Shown: piece after piece, positions 9,223 through 18,866 of the stretch
Numbering within the stretch: position 1 is the stretch's first letter
How the letters are laid out: each line of letters opens with the position of its first letter
Source of the DNA: Sphingomonas sp. HMP9
GTDB lineage: Bacteria > Pseudomonadota > Alphaproteobacteria > Sphingomonadales > Sphingomonadaceae
Reading direction: 5' to 3'
Assembly (NCBI RefSeq): GCF_013374115.1
Contig: NZ_AP022673.1
Coordinates: 3,062,001 to 3,126,000, forward strand
Length of the DNA: 64,000 nt
Translations under genes and position numbers: made by a program
Notes under the pieces: generated by a model
Told to the model about the DNA's origin: nothing
Databases searched by the model: none
The model's input: the letters and a program-made list of their open reading frames with translations, nothing else

Positions 9223-10350
9223 TCAAGCTACGGTACGGCTGCTTACCGCAGCGGTGATGCGATCCAGATAGATGTCGATCACACGCTGTTCGGCATAGTC
9301 GCGCTCGACCCGCGATCTCGCTGCTTGGCCCATTGCGTGGCGTTCGGCAGGAGTAAGAGCGATCATTTGGCACATCGCCGCAGCCAGTGAGCCTGGATCT
9401 TTTACCCGGCAGAGCAACCCGGCGACGCCATTCTCCACCACGTCGCGGCAGCCAGGCACGTCGGTGGTAATCATCGGCCGGGCGAGGGCGGACGCTTCCA
9501 GTAGCACTCGTGATGTGCCCTCCCGGTAGGACGGAAGCACGATCACGTGCGCATCGGCCATCGACGTGCGGACATCCTCGACGGCGGGATGATAGTCGAC
9601 CACGCCTTCGCGGACCCAGGCTTCGACTGTGCTTGCAGGTATGGCAGTCCGGTTCTCGGCACCAAGTCCGCCGAGTAACCCGAAACGGACATGTGGATGC
9701 TGGCGCTGTACGATCCGCGCCGCCTCTACATATTCGCCAACGCCCTTGTCCCACAGCATTCTCGCGACCAGCAGAAAACGCAGTGGCCGCATCGCGTCAG
9801 TGGGTGCTGCTGCGGTAAAATGGTTTAGATCGATTCCCGATCCGGGCAGCAGCACGGCTTGTGCCGGCTGAATTAGCCCTAGTGACGCGAACTGCGTGAG
9901 GTCATCATTGTTCTGAAAGAAGACAGTATGCGCGCCTGCCAAGCCAACTCGATAGAGACCCCGCACAACACGATTGAGCGCGCCCCTGCGCATGAAGCCG
10001 GTACCGAGGCCTGATATGTTGTTGAGCGTGGGAATGCCCAGGCTACGGGCTGCAAGTGATCCGTAAACATTGGGTTTGATGGTGTAGCCCAGCATTACGG
10101 CAGGCCTCTCGCGGCGCAGAATGCGCCGGAAACCCGCTAGCAGCGCCAAGTCACGGGCGGGTGACAGTCCGGCGCTGTCCATCGGCAGCGCGACCAGCCG
10201 AATGCCGGCCTGTTCTAGGGTGGCGTGCGCCGTACTATCTTGTGGTGTCACGGCGACGACTTCAAAGCCGTGCGCCATCAGCGCGCGCAGCACGCCCATA
10301 CGGAAGTTCACAAGATTCCACGCCGCATTGACGGTAGCGACGATCTTCAC
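9223..10350 (-). CDS. Glycosyltransferase family 4, copy B
   Basis: A 375-residue retaining GT-B enzyme. It starts VKIVATVNAAWNLVNFR, in which the first V is a GTG start overlapping the previous stop by four bases (GTGA at 10347-10350); the longer frame to 10461 runs inside the upstream gene and is rejected. The Rossmann-like C-terminal half contains FLLVARMLWDKGVGEY and the EX7E motif YREGTSRVLLEASALARP, close to WcaI/PglA-type GT4 enzymes that extend undecaprenyl-linked sugars. It is likely one of the chain-building enzymes for the exopolysaccharide unit. Confidence 0.85.
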   Translation of the reverse strand: MKIVATVNAAWNLVNFRMGVLRALMAHGFEVVAVTPQDSTAHATLEQAGIRLVALPMDSAGLSPARDLALLAGFRRILRRERPAVMLGYTIKPNVYGSLAARSLGIPTLNNISGLGTGFMRRGALNRVVRGLYRVGLAGAHTVFFQNNDDLTQFASLGLIQPAQAVLLPGSGIDLNHFTAAAPTDAMRPLRFLLVARMLWDKGVGEYVEAARIVQRQHPHVRFGLLGGLGAENRTAIPASTVEAWVREGVVDYHPAVEDVRTSMADAHVIVLPSYREGTSRVLLEASALARPMITTDVPGCRDVVENGVAGLLCRVKDPGSLAAAMCQMIALTPAERHAMGQAARSRVERDYAEQRVIDIYLDRITAAVSSRTVA

Positions 10351-11474
10351 CGGCCCGCTCCCCCTCGACCAGCAGTAAGCTCCGCGCACGCGGCCAAAAA
10401 CTCGTCGCGATAGAGGGGCTGATTGCACCACGTCCGCACTGACGCCTTGCGTACCTCGCAAAAGGCACTGGTGTTCGCCAGTAGCTGCTCTACCCTGTCA
10501 CGTGCGTTCTCGGGGGTGGTAAACCATATTCCGTTGCGGCCGTCCTCGACATAGCTGCCAATCTCGCCGACCGGGGTCACAACCGGCACCAATCCCAGCT
10601 GCATCGCTTCGACGACCGCCATGCCCATGCCTTCAAACCGGCTGGTCTGAACGAAGAAGGTTGCGGTGCTGGCATGGCGAGCGATCTCGGACATGTCCGC
10701 GGGACCGGTGAACCGTACAGCATCCGTCAGCCCCAGCTCTGCGACCTTTGCCTCGAGCATCGATTGCTCGCCACGATCAGGGCCGATAATCGTGAAGCGC
10801 GCTTCGGGACGGCGAGCATGCACGAGCGCGAAGAAATCCAATGCCAGATCAATCCGCTTACGCGGGTGCAACCTTCCCCAGCTGACGAAATGTGGTGCTG
10901 GTACCTCGCTGGCGACCTGATCGAGGCGCGTGGTGAGGAAGGATATGGGCCGCACGCGCGGCGCCCATGCAGGACCAAGCCGCTGCGCTGCAGTAGAGGC
11001 GGAGTCTGCCAAAACCGCATTGGCTACCCGCGCGGTCAGCCGGGTGAGTATCGCATCCACCTTGTTGGAATGGCGGACATTATGGAGAAAGATGACTAGC
11101 CGGGTGCGCGGGCGTAGTAGCTTTACGATCAGTCCCACGATGCACGACCGCCAAAGCGACAGTACCAGCACCGCCGGTCGCAGGCGAAGCAAGTGCCAAA
11201 TCGTGCGGGCGAAGGCCAATGGATTGTTCTCTGGGCCAATGCCCGGCTCGTAGACATAGGCGCGCGGCTGGGACCGACGATTGCTCGCGACATATGCCTT
11301 TCGGAGGACGAAACCGGGATACCGTCCAGCAGCAACGCTTGCTGCTGCGGTTTCGACACCGCCGATGTCATCATAGGGGATGACGTGGACGATTTGCGGC
11401 AGCGTTTGTTCGTCCGCCTCCTCGTTGGAGGCGGAGTGGGGCGCTTGGACGCTGGCGGGCTTGGAATGCCTCAT
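10347..11474 (-). CDS. Glycosyltransferase family 4, copy C
   Basis: A 375-residue GT-B glycosyltransferase. The N-terminal part contains VIPYDDIGGVETAAASV, a typical acceptor-domain glycine region. The C-terminal donor domain has FVSWGRLHPRKRIDLAL, FTIIGPD and the EX7E motif RFEGMGMAVVEAMQLG. The ATG overlaps the GT2 stop by four bases. The first 25 residues are polar and not alignable by eye with other GT4 enzymes, so an internal start cannot be excluded. It is predicted to add a sugar to the growing repeat unit. Confidence 0.84.
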   Translation of the reverse strand: MRHSKPASVQAPHSASNEEADEQTLPQIVHVIPYDDIGGVETAAASVAAGRYPGFVLRKAYVASNRRSQPRAYVYEPGIGPENNPLAFARTIWHLLRLRPAVLVLSLWRSCIVGLIVKLLRPRTRLVIFLHNVRHSNKVDAILTRLTARVANAVLADSASTAAQRLGPAWAPRVRPISFLTTRLDQVASEVPAPHFVSWGRLHPRKRIDLALDFFALVHARRPEARFTIIGPDRGEQSMLEAKVAELGLTDAVRFTGPADMSEIARHASTATFFVQTSRFEGMGMAVVEAMQLGLVPVVTPVGEIGSYVEDGRNGIWFTTPENARDRVEQLLANTSAFCEVRKASVRTWCNQPLYRDEFLAACAELTAGRGGAGR

Positions 11475-12388
11475 CGTCGCGCCGTCAGCAACCGGTGCAG
11501 GGGAGCCGCCAGACCAAGCCTTGCCGCTAGCATCATCGCTGCGCTGCCCCAGCGCTCGCTGGGGCTGGGGGTCAGCCGAAGCAGGGCAATGCGGAACTGG
11601 CGAGCCGCATGCACGTCGCCAAGGCGCAGGCTTGTGCGCAGACGCCCCAACAGGAAACGACGGCGATTGGAGTCACTACGCAGATGATCGCGCGCGAAGG
11701 CGAGGCTTGCATCGACGTTCGACCGCGCGCTCATTCGCGCCTCGCCCGCGATGTTGATCATCACGCCGGGCGTAGGATCGAAACCGATCCGCTCCCCGTT
11801 GCGACACGCGGCAAGAGCGAAAGCCCAGTCCTGGTGTTTGGTTAACTGCGGATTGAAATTGGTACCGCGCCGCAGTGGCTTGTGCACGGAGATGGTCGAC
11901 GATCGGGCATCACCCCCTCGCGCAAACAGATAGTCCTCGATGTCGCCACCGTCATAGGCGGCCATCGGACCGTTCCACTCGCGTGTCCCATCGCTCAGCC
12001 GAAAGCGACCGATGATGATGCTGACCTGCTCTGCCGTGTGAAGTTCGCGTCGCCGGGCGACATGGCCGGGTAGAAATTGATCGTCTGAATCGAGGAATAG
12101 CACCATATCGCCTGCCGCGCGTGCCAGCCCAACGGCGCGGGAGTGAGCTGCGTTGGTCCGCGTCGGTTTCCTCACCAAAGCAACGCGCCCGTCCGCTGCG
12201 GCAATCGTCTGTAGCGCCGCCGTATCATTGGAAGCGTCATCCACGACGAGGATCTCGGCTGTGCGATCATCGATTGACGCAAGCGCACGGGGCAGGGTGC
12301 GGGAGCTGTTGTAGGTTGGGATGACCACGGTTGCGATCGATCCGGCCTGTTCTGACACGCCCTGTCCGGGCTCGAACACCTGCGTCAT
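11471..12388 (-). CDS. Glycosyltransferase family 2 (GT-A fold)
   Basis: A 305-residue inverting glycosyltransferase. TVVIPTYNSSRTLPRAL near residue 20 and EILVVDDASND form the nucleotide-binding part. MVLFLDSDDQFLPG contains the DXD metal-binding motif. TKHQDWAFAL later supplies a candidate catalytic acid. The protein is cytoplasmic or peripheral. ATGA overlaps connect it to the ABC transporter upstream and GT4 copy C downstream. It probably transfers a sugar during repeat-unit assembly. Confidence 0.84.
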   Translation of the reverse strand: MTQVFEPGQGVSEQAGSIATVVIPTYNSSRTLPRALASIDDRTAEILVVDDASNDTAALQTIAAADGRVALVRKPTRTNAAHSRAVGLARAAGDMVLFLDSDDQFLPGHVARRRELHTAEQVSIIIGRFRLSDGTREWNGPMAAYDGGDIEDYLFARGGDARSSTISVHKPLRRGTNFNPQLTKHQDWAFALAACRNGERIGFDPTPGVMINIAGEARMSARSNVDASLAFARDHLRSDSNRRRFLLGRLRTSLRLGDVHAARQFRIALLRLTPSPSERWGSAAMMLAARLGLAAPLHRLLTARR

Positions 12389-14250
12389 GCCTTGACCGCC
12401 TGGGCCGCGTGGCTGCTGGCCTCACTACCGATCACCTCCTCGAACGTCCCCTCGGCAACAATCTGCCCGGCATCAAGCCGGATGATCGTGGAGCAATGCT
12501 GCAGCGTGCTCAGCCGGTGCGCCACGATGATAATCGTCAGCTCCTCGTCGAGCTGTTGTATCGACTCCATGACCGCGTTTTCGGTTATGGCGTCGAGCGC
12601 GCTGGTCGCCTCGTCTAGCACCAGTAGTGGACGGCGCGCATAAAGCGCGCGCGCCAACCCGATCCGTTGGCGCTGCCCACCCGATAGCCGCATGCCCTGC
12701 TCTCCAACGCTGCTCGCATAGCCATCCGGGAGCGCCTCGATGAACTCGGCCGCATGGGCGGCTTCGGCCGCGGCGCGCACCCGAACCATATCGATTGCGC
12801 TCGCCTCCTGGCCAAAAGCAATGTTGGCAGCAAGCGTGTCGTCGGACAGGAAAATCGCCTGCGGAACATGGTTGATGTTGGCCTGCCAGCTAAAGCGGTC
12901 TTGCGCATCGGCTAGCGATGTCCCGTCAATGAGCACTGCGCCGTGCTGTGGCTGAAGCAGACCCATCATAATGTCGAGAATGGTGCTCTTACCGCTGCCT
13001 GTACGTCCTACCAGCCCGACGCGCGCACCCTTGGGAATGGTGATCGAGACATCGCGCAAAACCGGGACCCCGGTGCCATAGCCGAATGACACGCCTTGCA
13101 ACTCGATTGCATGCGCAAAGGCAAGCGGCACGGCGTCTCGGTTTGGCCGCTCAACGGGTTGATCCAGTACGTCGAGCACGTTGGTAAGATTGACGTAGTT
13201 GGTCATCATCTGCGACCAGCCGAAATAGACTTGCTGGAGGAGCGGCATCAGCCGCTGCGCTCCAACCGCAAGCGCGCCGAGCGCCGGCAACGCTGTCATT
13301 ATCCCGCCGGGCTGGCGCGATGCAGCTACCGCCAGCACCGCGATCAGCACCATGCCGATTCCTTCGACCAAATACCGTGGCGCGTTGGCGAGGAAGGTGG
13401 TGACCGATTGCGCATCGCGAAACGACTGGTCAAGCTGGCCGAATTTGCGGAGATAGAGTGGCTGTGCGCGCTCGATCAGCACGTCGCGGATCGCCCCCAT
13501 ACCCTCCTGGATTGCCTGGATACGCTGCGTAGCAAGGCCAGAGAGACGGCCGCTATTGCGCTGGAGCACACGTCGCACACTCAGAGATATCACAACATAG
13601 ACGCCACCGAAGCTCACGAGCGCTGCTGCTGCGAGCACGGGATCGATGAACGCGAGCGCGGCGATGATGAAGATCATGACCGTAAGCGAGATTAGCCCCT
13701 GCATGAGCGGCTGCAGGAACAGGTTGGTGATGTTGTTCACCTTCTGGATGCCGGCCTGCATCTCAGCGCTGTTGTGGAGCGTGTGGTAGAGGTAACTCTG
13801 GTGGAGCAAATGGTCGTAGAGGCTCGTGCCGAGATCGTGACCGACGGCAAAGACGAAGCGCTGCGTCGCACGCAGCAGCAGCAGCCGGAGCAGTGTGGCT
13901 AAAACGGCGGCCGTGACAAACAACAGCGTTGCAGCCAGCAGGAGCCGGTCCTGAGGCAGACCGAGCAAGTCAATGATCTGGCCAAAAACAGGGGAGCGCT
14001 CGACCCGTTCGGGGGCCGCGAGCAAGGTCAGGAACGGGAGCAATGCGCCGATGCTCGCCATCTCTGCAAAGGCGCCCACGAGCATGAATAGCCAGATGCG
14101 CCCTGCCTGGCAACGTCGCCTGACAGACAAATGTGCGAACAGGCGCCGTACTGCGGCTGTTACACGGTGTGCCTTGGCGTCCCGCGAAGCGACCTTTGTA
14201 ACAGGTGTCAGCGGCACGAGCGCATTCGGCAGGGGGGCGTAGTTGGCCAT
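12385..14250 (-). CDS. ABC transporter, fused permease and ATPase (PglK/MsbA-like)
   Basis: A 621-residue half-transporter that would work as a homodimer. About six membrane spans (residues 50-330) precede an ATPase with Walker A GRTGSGKST, signature LSGGQRQRI, Walker B LLVLDEATSALD and the switch AHRLST. The closest known designs are PglK, which flips lipid-linked oligosaccharides, and MsbA. The ATG at 14250 has AGGG upstream and replaces the longer frame from 14310. It shares the operon with a separate Wzx flippase, so it may export a second glycan or a modified lipid-linked unit. Its stop overlaps the GT2 start. Confidence 0.87.
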   Translation of the reverse strand: MANYAPLPNALVPLTPVTKVASRDAKAHRVTAAVRRLFAHLSVRRRCQAGRIWLFMLVGAFAEMASIGALLPFLTLLAAPERVERSPVFGQIIDLLGLPQDRLLLAATLLFVTAAVLATLLRLLLLRATQRFVFAVGHDLGTSLYDHLLHQSYLYHTLHNSAEMQAGIQKVNNITNLFLQPLMQGLISLTVMIFIIAALAFIDPVLAAAALVSFGGVYVVISLSVRRVLQRNSGRLSGLATQRIQAIQEGMGAIRDVLIERAQPLYLRKFGQLDQSFRDAQSVTTFLANAPRYLVEGIGMVLIAVLAVAASRQPGGIMTALPALGALAVGAQRLMPLLQQVYFGWSQMMTNYVNLTNVLDVLDQPVERPNRDAVPLAFAHAIELQGVSFGYGTGVPVLRDVSITIPKGARVGLVGRTGSGKSTILDIMMGLLQPQHGAVLIDGTSLADAQDRFSWQANINHVPQAIFLSDDTLAANIAFGQEASAIDMVRVRAAAEAAHAAEFIEALPDGYASSVGEQGMRLSGGQRQRIGLARALYARRPLLVLDEATSALDAITENAVMESIQQLDEELTIIIVAHRLSTLQHCSTIIRLDAGQIVAEGTFEEVIGSEASSHAAQAVKA

Positions 14251-14329
14251 GTCAGCTACCCTGCTGTTGCCGGAATGTAAGGCATAGTCCCGGTGAACCG
14301 GGGGCAGCAAAGAATGCTATTAAGCGCAT

Positions 14330-15433
14330 TTAGTAGGACCTATCGCCGGGATCGCCGCACTCGAGGCACACGCTGTCCTCGAACAGGTAGAAGCGATACG
14401 GAAACCACGAGGCTGCATGGTCGCCATAGTTAGCAAAGGTGAAAAATACGACGAGGTATAAGAGTAGAATGCCGACGGCGAAAAGCTGGCGCTGTTGATT
14501 TGACCGGGCAAGCGCGTCGGGAACGCGGGCGTATAAGAAGCATTGCACGGGCAGCAAGTACAGGCTCAGTCGATCGACGACCGTTGACGATGCGAAAATT
14601 AGTACCGCCGGTACGGCTGCCACGGCCGCTGCGCTGAGGGCTGTCCATGCCAGCAGAGCGCTGCCCTGTAAACCGAACTGTCTCCGAAAGATGAGGAAAA
14701 TAGCCGCAGGAAGTGCACCCATAAAGGCGCGGACAAGTGCCCCTGAGGAACTCGCATTTGTGTCTACATAGTTGGTGACGAGAACATCAGCGCGAGCACC
14801 GATTAACGACCGAAACGCAATGATGGTAGTCGCGGCAACCAGCGCAATAACGAGCAAGCGGTTGCGTCGGCTCGCGATCGCGCCCAGCGGGATCAGCACC
14901 AATGCTGTTGCGTGGAACAATGCGCCTGTGGCGACCCAAATTGTGTATCGCCTGATGTCCTCGCGCCCAAGCGCCAGCAAGCCCATCAGGATGAATGAGA
15001 TCGCTATGCCTTGGCGAATATATCCCATCCCGCAAACCACAACGAGGTAGGGAAACGCTACGGTCATGCAGAGCCATGGTCGCGGCTGGGCAAGGCAAAA
15101 GACCATCAGCGCGCCTGCCATGACGATACCGGAAAACATGGTGATGAAAACTATTCCGGTCGTAAACTGCGAAGCCACGATCGACAAAGCGGTATAGCCG
15201 ACGTCCTTACTCGTAGCAGCCGCATTATCGACCGTGAGCCAGTAGAACGGTTCGAGATTAGAGTAATAGTTGCCCCAATCGCCGCCAGTCTTCCAGCGAC
15301 CGCCGATGAACACAGCGAGTGCAATTGAAAACAAGACCCACACGAAGTTGACGCGGTAGTTTACCTTTTCTACGCCTTGCTCAAGCAGCGCCATGAAGCA
15401 AGAAAAGCCCAGAAAAATCCAGTAGATCAGCAT
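14330..15433 (-). CDS. EpsG-family polysaccharide polymerase-like membrane protein
   Basis: A 367-residue polytopic protein with about ten hydrophobic segments. Near its start, FIGGRWKTGGDWGNYYSNL matches the conserved EpsG-family loop. EpsG proteins are thought to polymerise repeat units, as Wzy does. The ATG at 15433 was chosen because it sits inside the last codons of asnB (7-base overlap), which suggests coupling. The locus also has an O-antigen polymerase/ligase-type protein at 27876-29279, so the two may act at different steps. Confidence 0.75.
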   Translation of the reverse strand: MLIYWIFLGFSCFMALLEQGVEKVNYRVNFVWVLFSIALAVFIGGRWKTGGDWGNYYSNLEPFYWLTVDNAAATSKDVGYTALSIVASQFTTGIVFITMFSGIVMAGALMVFCLAQPRPWLCMTVAFPYLVVVCGMGYIRQGIAISFILMGLLALGREDIRRYTIWVATGALFHATALVLIPLGAIASRRNRLLVIALVAATTIIAFRSLIGARADVLVTNYVDTNASSSGALVRAFMGALPAAIFLIFRRQFGLQGSALLAWTALSAAAVAAVPAVLIFASSTVVDRLSLYLLPVQCFLYARVPDALARSNQQRQLFAVGILLLYLVVFFTFANYGDHAASWFPYRFYLFEDSVCLECGDPGDRSY

Positions 15434-17382
15434 TGCACTTGCCACCCGATCAACATCAGAACGGACCACAACGCTGCTGTCCAGTCATGTGTGCCGCGTA
15501 AGTGCTGCTGCCACCGAATCTGCACCGCGGCGCCGTCCAGACCCTCTATCATTGCCAAAGATGATGGCGCTAGCAGTGACTCAGCCCAGTCACGCAAAGG
15601 GCCGCGCAGCCATCGGGCTAGCGGCACGCCGAACCCGGCCTTCGGGCGCTCGATCATCGAACGCGGCACATGGCGGTAGAGCACCTGCCGCAGCAGCCAT
15701 TTGCTTTGGCCGTCCCGGATTTTCAAACCGAGCGGCGTCTGCCAGGCGCAGGCGACGACGTCCCGGTCGAGCATGGGCGCGCGCACTTCCAGGCCCACTG
15801 CCATGGAGGCGCGATCGACTTTGGTCAGGATATCGTCTGGTAGATAGGACAAGATGTCCCAGTACATCATCTGCTCTTCACGGGTTAGCCCAAGAAAGGC
15901 CTCGTCCGCTGCTAGTCCAGAAAGCCGCGACTGATGGAGAACAGGGACCCCGGCATGCCATTCCTCGGTAAAGGCAGCATAGATATCGCGCAGTGCACCA
16001 CCCGACCGCAGGGCACGCGCCACTTTATGTGCCTTGTTGCCGAGCATTGGCACAGACGGCACGAAAGGAAGCGTTCCTATGCGATCCCACAGGTCTGTCG
16101 AGACGCCGTTAATCAACCGGCCGAGCCCCTGACGCCCGCCCGCTGGCAGTAACGACAGACGGTCGAAGATGCGGCTGGTCATTGTGTATCGATTATAGCC
16201 GCCGAACAGTTCGTCGCCACCGTCGCCTGATAGTGCAACGGTGACAGTACGGCGTGTTTCGCGGCTTAGGATATGGGTTGCAATCTGTGAGGAGTCCGCG
16301 AACGGCTCGTCATAGATAGCGGGTAAAGTGGCAATCACATCCATTGCCATAGCTGGTGTTATATAATGCTCATGATGCTCGGTGCCGAGATGACGCGCAA
16401 CCATCGCGGCATGTGGTGCCTCGTCGAGATCTGGATCATCAAAGCCAATAGTGAAAGTCTTTACCCGCCCGCCGATAGCACGTTGCATAAGCGCGACGAT
16501 TAGGGAACTGTCCACTCCACCAGATAGGAATGCACCGATTGGTACATCTGACATCGTCTGCTGCATGACGGCGGTCGTTAGCGTGGCCTCTAGGGCGGCA
16601 ATCGCGCGATCGGGATCGTGCTCCGGTGCCGCCATGCCTTCGCATGCAACATCAGTCAGCGACCAGTAGCGTGCGCACGATATTCCCGGCGCTACCGATG
16701 GAACAGCAGGCGGACGGACGGGAGGTTGCGCGATGGTTTGTGCATCAAGCGTCACGATCGTGCCAGGCATGACCTTGTAGATGCCGCGATAGATTGAGAA
16801 GGGCGCCGGTACGCAGTTGAAGCGAAAGTACAGCGCGGTAACGTCAGGATCAACAGTTGCTGAAAAGCCAGGGACAGCTCTGAACGATGCCAGACTTGAG
16901 CCGAATAGAAGCTTATTCTCGTTCCAGCCATAGAATAGTGGTTTTTCGCCGATCCTGTCGCGGGCGAGGCTCAGCTGCCGTGTCTCTCGATCCCAAAGCC
17001 CTAGCGCGAACATACCGCTGCAGCGCTCCAGTGCTCCGGACAATCCCCAGCAAGCGACCGCTTCGAGCAGGGTTTCGGTGTCCGAGTGGCCGCGCCACTC
17101 AACAGGCCCGTTCGCCTCGATCGCGCGACGGATGTCCGCGTGATTGTAGATTTCGCCATTGTAGGTGAGCACATATCGGCCGCAGCGAGAATGGTAGGGC
17201 TGGTGGCCTGCTTCCGAAAGGTCGACAATCGCAAGCCGGCGGTGGCCGATGCCGATCCCAGCCTGTCCATCGATCCAAACGCCCTGATCGTCGGGTCCAC
17301 GGTGCGCCAGTGCGTCCGCCATCGCTCTGACAGATGCTTCCGCGACGGAACCTGTCGTTAGTATACCGGCGATGCCGCACAT
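15427..17382 (-). CDS. asnB: Asparagine synthase (glutamine-hydrolysing), EPS-associated
   Basis: A 651-residue class II glutamine amidotransferase. The ATG at 17382 gives MCGIAGIL, so that removal of Met exposes the catalytic Cys; an earlier TTG in the same frame is not needed. The glutaminase domain has HRGPDDQG and YNGEIYN. The synthetase domain has the ATP pyrophosphatase loop FLSGGVDSSL and SGDGGDELFGGYNRY. AsnB-like enzymes in polysaccharide loci often amidate uronic acids rather than aspartate, so polymer amidation is a plausible role here. The start shares one base with the stop of an unidentified upstream ORF (TGATG). Confidence 0.87.
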   Translation of the reverse strand: MCGIAGILTTGSVAEASVRAMADALAHRGPDDQGVWIDGQAGIGIGHRRLAIVDLSEAGHQPYHSRCGRYVLTYNGEIYNHADIRRAIEANGPVEWRGHSDTETLLEAVACWGLSGALERCSGMFALGLWDRETRQLSLARDRIGEKPLFYGWNENKLLFGSSLASFRAVPGFSATVDPDVTALYFRFNCVPAPFSIYRGIYKVMPGTIVTLDAQTIAQPPVRPPAVPSVAPGISCARYWSLTDVACEGMAAPEHDPDRAIAALEATLTTAVMQQTMSDVPIGAFLSGGVDSSLIVALMQRAIGGRVKTFTIGFDDPDLDEAPHAAMVARHLGTEHHEHYITPAMAMDVIATLPAIYDEPFADSSQIATHILSRETRRTVTVALSGDGGDELFGGYNRYTMTSRIFDRLSLLPAGGRQGLGRLINGVSTDLWDRIGTLPFVPSVPMLGNKAHKVARALRSGGALRDIYAAFTEEWHAGVPVLHQSRLSGLAADEAFLGLTREEQMMYWDILSYLPDDILTKVDRASMAVGLEVRAPMLDRDVVACAWQTPLGLKIRDGQSKWLLRQVLYRHVPRSMIERPKAGFGVPLARWLRGPLRDWAESLLAPSSLAMIEGLDGAAVQIRWQQHLRGTHDWTAALWSVLMLIGWQVQC

Positions 17383-17909
17383 CAAACATCGCTCTTTATG
17401 GTGTTCAACACAGGGCAGAAGACGGTGTTATGGGCGGAGGCTACCCGTAGCACGGTAACAGGCGCCGATGTGGCATGCCGGACTTTGCGCTTGCCTGGTT
17501 CGGTCTTAGCTAGTCCGCTGATTGCCAGTACGACGATGGGGGCCTTGCGCGTTCCGCAGGTATATTCGACATGCTTCGATCCAAGGGTCAGCGGCACTCG
17601 CGACCTACAGCGGTGCGCCAGTCGTACTGCAAATGTTCGAGGCATCGAACGGTCAAAGCCGGCTGTTATCGCAACGACGGTTTGTACGTAGCAGGCAGGA
17701 GACTGCTTCAAAGCAAGCATCGTGTCGGCTTCGCCGGTCGGCATGTCAAGGCTCACACGACGAGTAGCCACGCATCCGATTCCAAAGAGGCCCGCAGGAG
17801 CAGTGCGGCGAGGGAAGAGCGAGAACGACGAACCAGCATCGTACTGCCCCATCACGCCGACCATCCCGCAAAGTCTGGGGTGTGCAGTGACGGAATTCAG
17901 CTTCTCCAT
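17382..17909 (-). CDS. Unidentified ORF between GT2 and asnB
   Basis: A possible 175-residue basic protein starting at an ATG at 17909 with AGG nine bases upstream; a GTG at 17954 would extend it to 190 residues. No domain, signal peptide or membrane span is recognisable. The only support is position: its TGA overlaps the asnB ATG by one base, as do real neighbours in this operon, and the space would otherwise be a 580-base gap. Several other frames are open here too, so it could be non-coding or a decayed gene. Confidence 0.3.
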   Translation of the reverse strand: MEKLNSVTAHPRLCGMVGVMGQYDAGSSFSLFPRRTAPAGLFGIGCVATRRVSLDMPTGEADTMLALKQSPACYVQTVVAITAGFDRSMPRTFAVRLAHRCRSRVPLTLGSKHVEYTCGTRKAPIVVLAISGLAKTEPGKRKVRHATSAPVTVLRVASAHNTVFCPVLNTIKSDV

Positions 17910-17963
17910 GCGAGCAGACCTGCGCTTACCCGAACGCTGACGGCAGTGATCCACGCGGTGGCA

Positions 17964-18866
17964 TTAGCCATCAAAATCAGCTCCTACCTGTCCACGTAAC
18001 CCGCGCACCACGGCTCGCGGCACGAGGCGGCGCTGTCGGCCCATCAGCAGGGCTGCAAGAGTTTGCCAACCGTTGCGCGCGCCGTAGCGCGCTAGGCCGA
18101 TGCCGAGCGTTAGCACATTTCGCACCGGTACCTTGTCGAAATAGCGGTGGTTCAGTGCCAGCGTGTTCTTGACGAAATAATAGAGTTTGATGGGCGTGAG
18201 CGGTCGTTGAGTGACATCGGGGTGGTAGTGACGTGCTGCCAGAACCGAGCGGACCCTGCCCACCCGGCGTAAGCGGAAGAAATAATCCACTTCGTCGCCA
18301 TATGTGTAGAAACCCGTGTCCACGGTACCTGCCGCCTCAATCGCCGCCCGGGTTATTAACGCGCCGTTGAACAGGTGCGCGAACGGGTAAGTGCCATCCC
18401 CTGCGACTTGGCCGAGCTCTGCCAGCGTCGGCAGCTTGCGCGGTCGCCCCGCGACCACCGGCAGACCGGCGCGGTTCAGTAGCGGGAACGGAAAGACAAA
18501 GTGTGTCGGCTGGTTTTCGCGCAACACGACTGAGGAGACGCAGGCTACGTCCGGTGCAAGACCCGCCTCAAGCGCTGCCAGCGCATGGGTGTCAGGAAAC
18601 CCATCATCATCCATCAGCCAGACTGCGTCAAAGCCGCCATCCATGCACTCGGCGATCGCACGGTTCCACCCGGCCGCCGGACCGAGATTTGGCTGATCTA
18701 TGTGCGCTACCCCATTGGCATCGAGCATCGCCACCGTATTGTCAGTGCTGGCGTTGTTGATGATTATCAGACCATCGGATGGGCGCGTTTGGCGCTTAAC
18801 ATGGTCAATGCAGCGCTCCAAAAGAGCACAGCGGTTATGCGTCACGATCGACGTAAGGATTCTCAT
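17964..18866 (-). CDS. Glycosyltransferase family 2, rhamnosyl/galactofuranosyl-like
   Basis: A 300-residue GT-A enzyme. It begins MRILTSIVTHNRCALLERC, has LIIINNASTDNT, the DXD-type metal site WLMDDDGFPD near residue 90 and a catalytic-base region TYGDEVDYFFRLRRVG. This arrangement is typical of GT2 enzymes related to rhamnosyl- and galactofuranosyltransferases. Its ATG shares four bases with the stop of the small ORF upstream. It is one of two GT2 enzymes in the operon and probably adds one sugar to the repeat unit. Confidence 0.84.
   Translation of the reverse strand: MRILTSIVTHNRCALLERCIDHVKRQTRPSDGLIIINNASTDNTVAMLDANGVAHIDQPNLGPAAGWNRAIAECMDGGFDAVWLMDDDGFPDTHALAALEAGLAPDVACVSSVVLRENQPTHFVFPFPLLNRAGLPVVAGRPRKLPTLAELGQVAGDGTYPFAHLFNGALITRAAIEAAGTVDTGFYTYGDEVDYFFRLRRVGRVRSVLAARHYHPDVTQRPLTPIKLYYFVKNTLALNHRYFDKVPVRNVLTLGIGLARYGARNGWQTLAALLMGRQRRLVPRAVVRGLRGQVGADFDG

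Noticed and set aside
10351..10461. Longer N-terminus for GT4 copy B
   Set aside because: It would lie within the preceding gene; the GTGA overlap gives a natural start at 10350.
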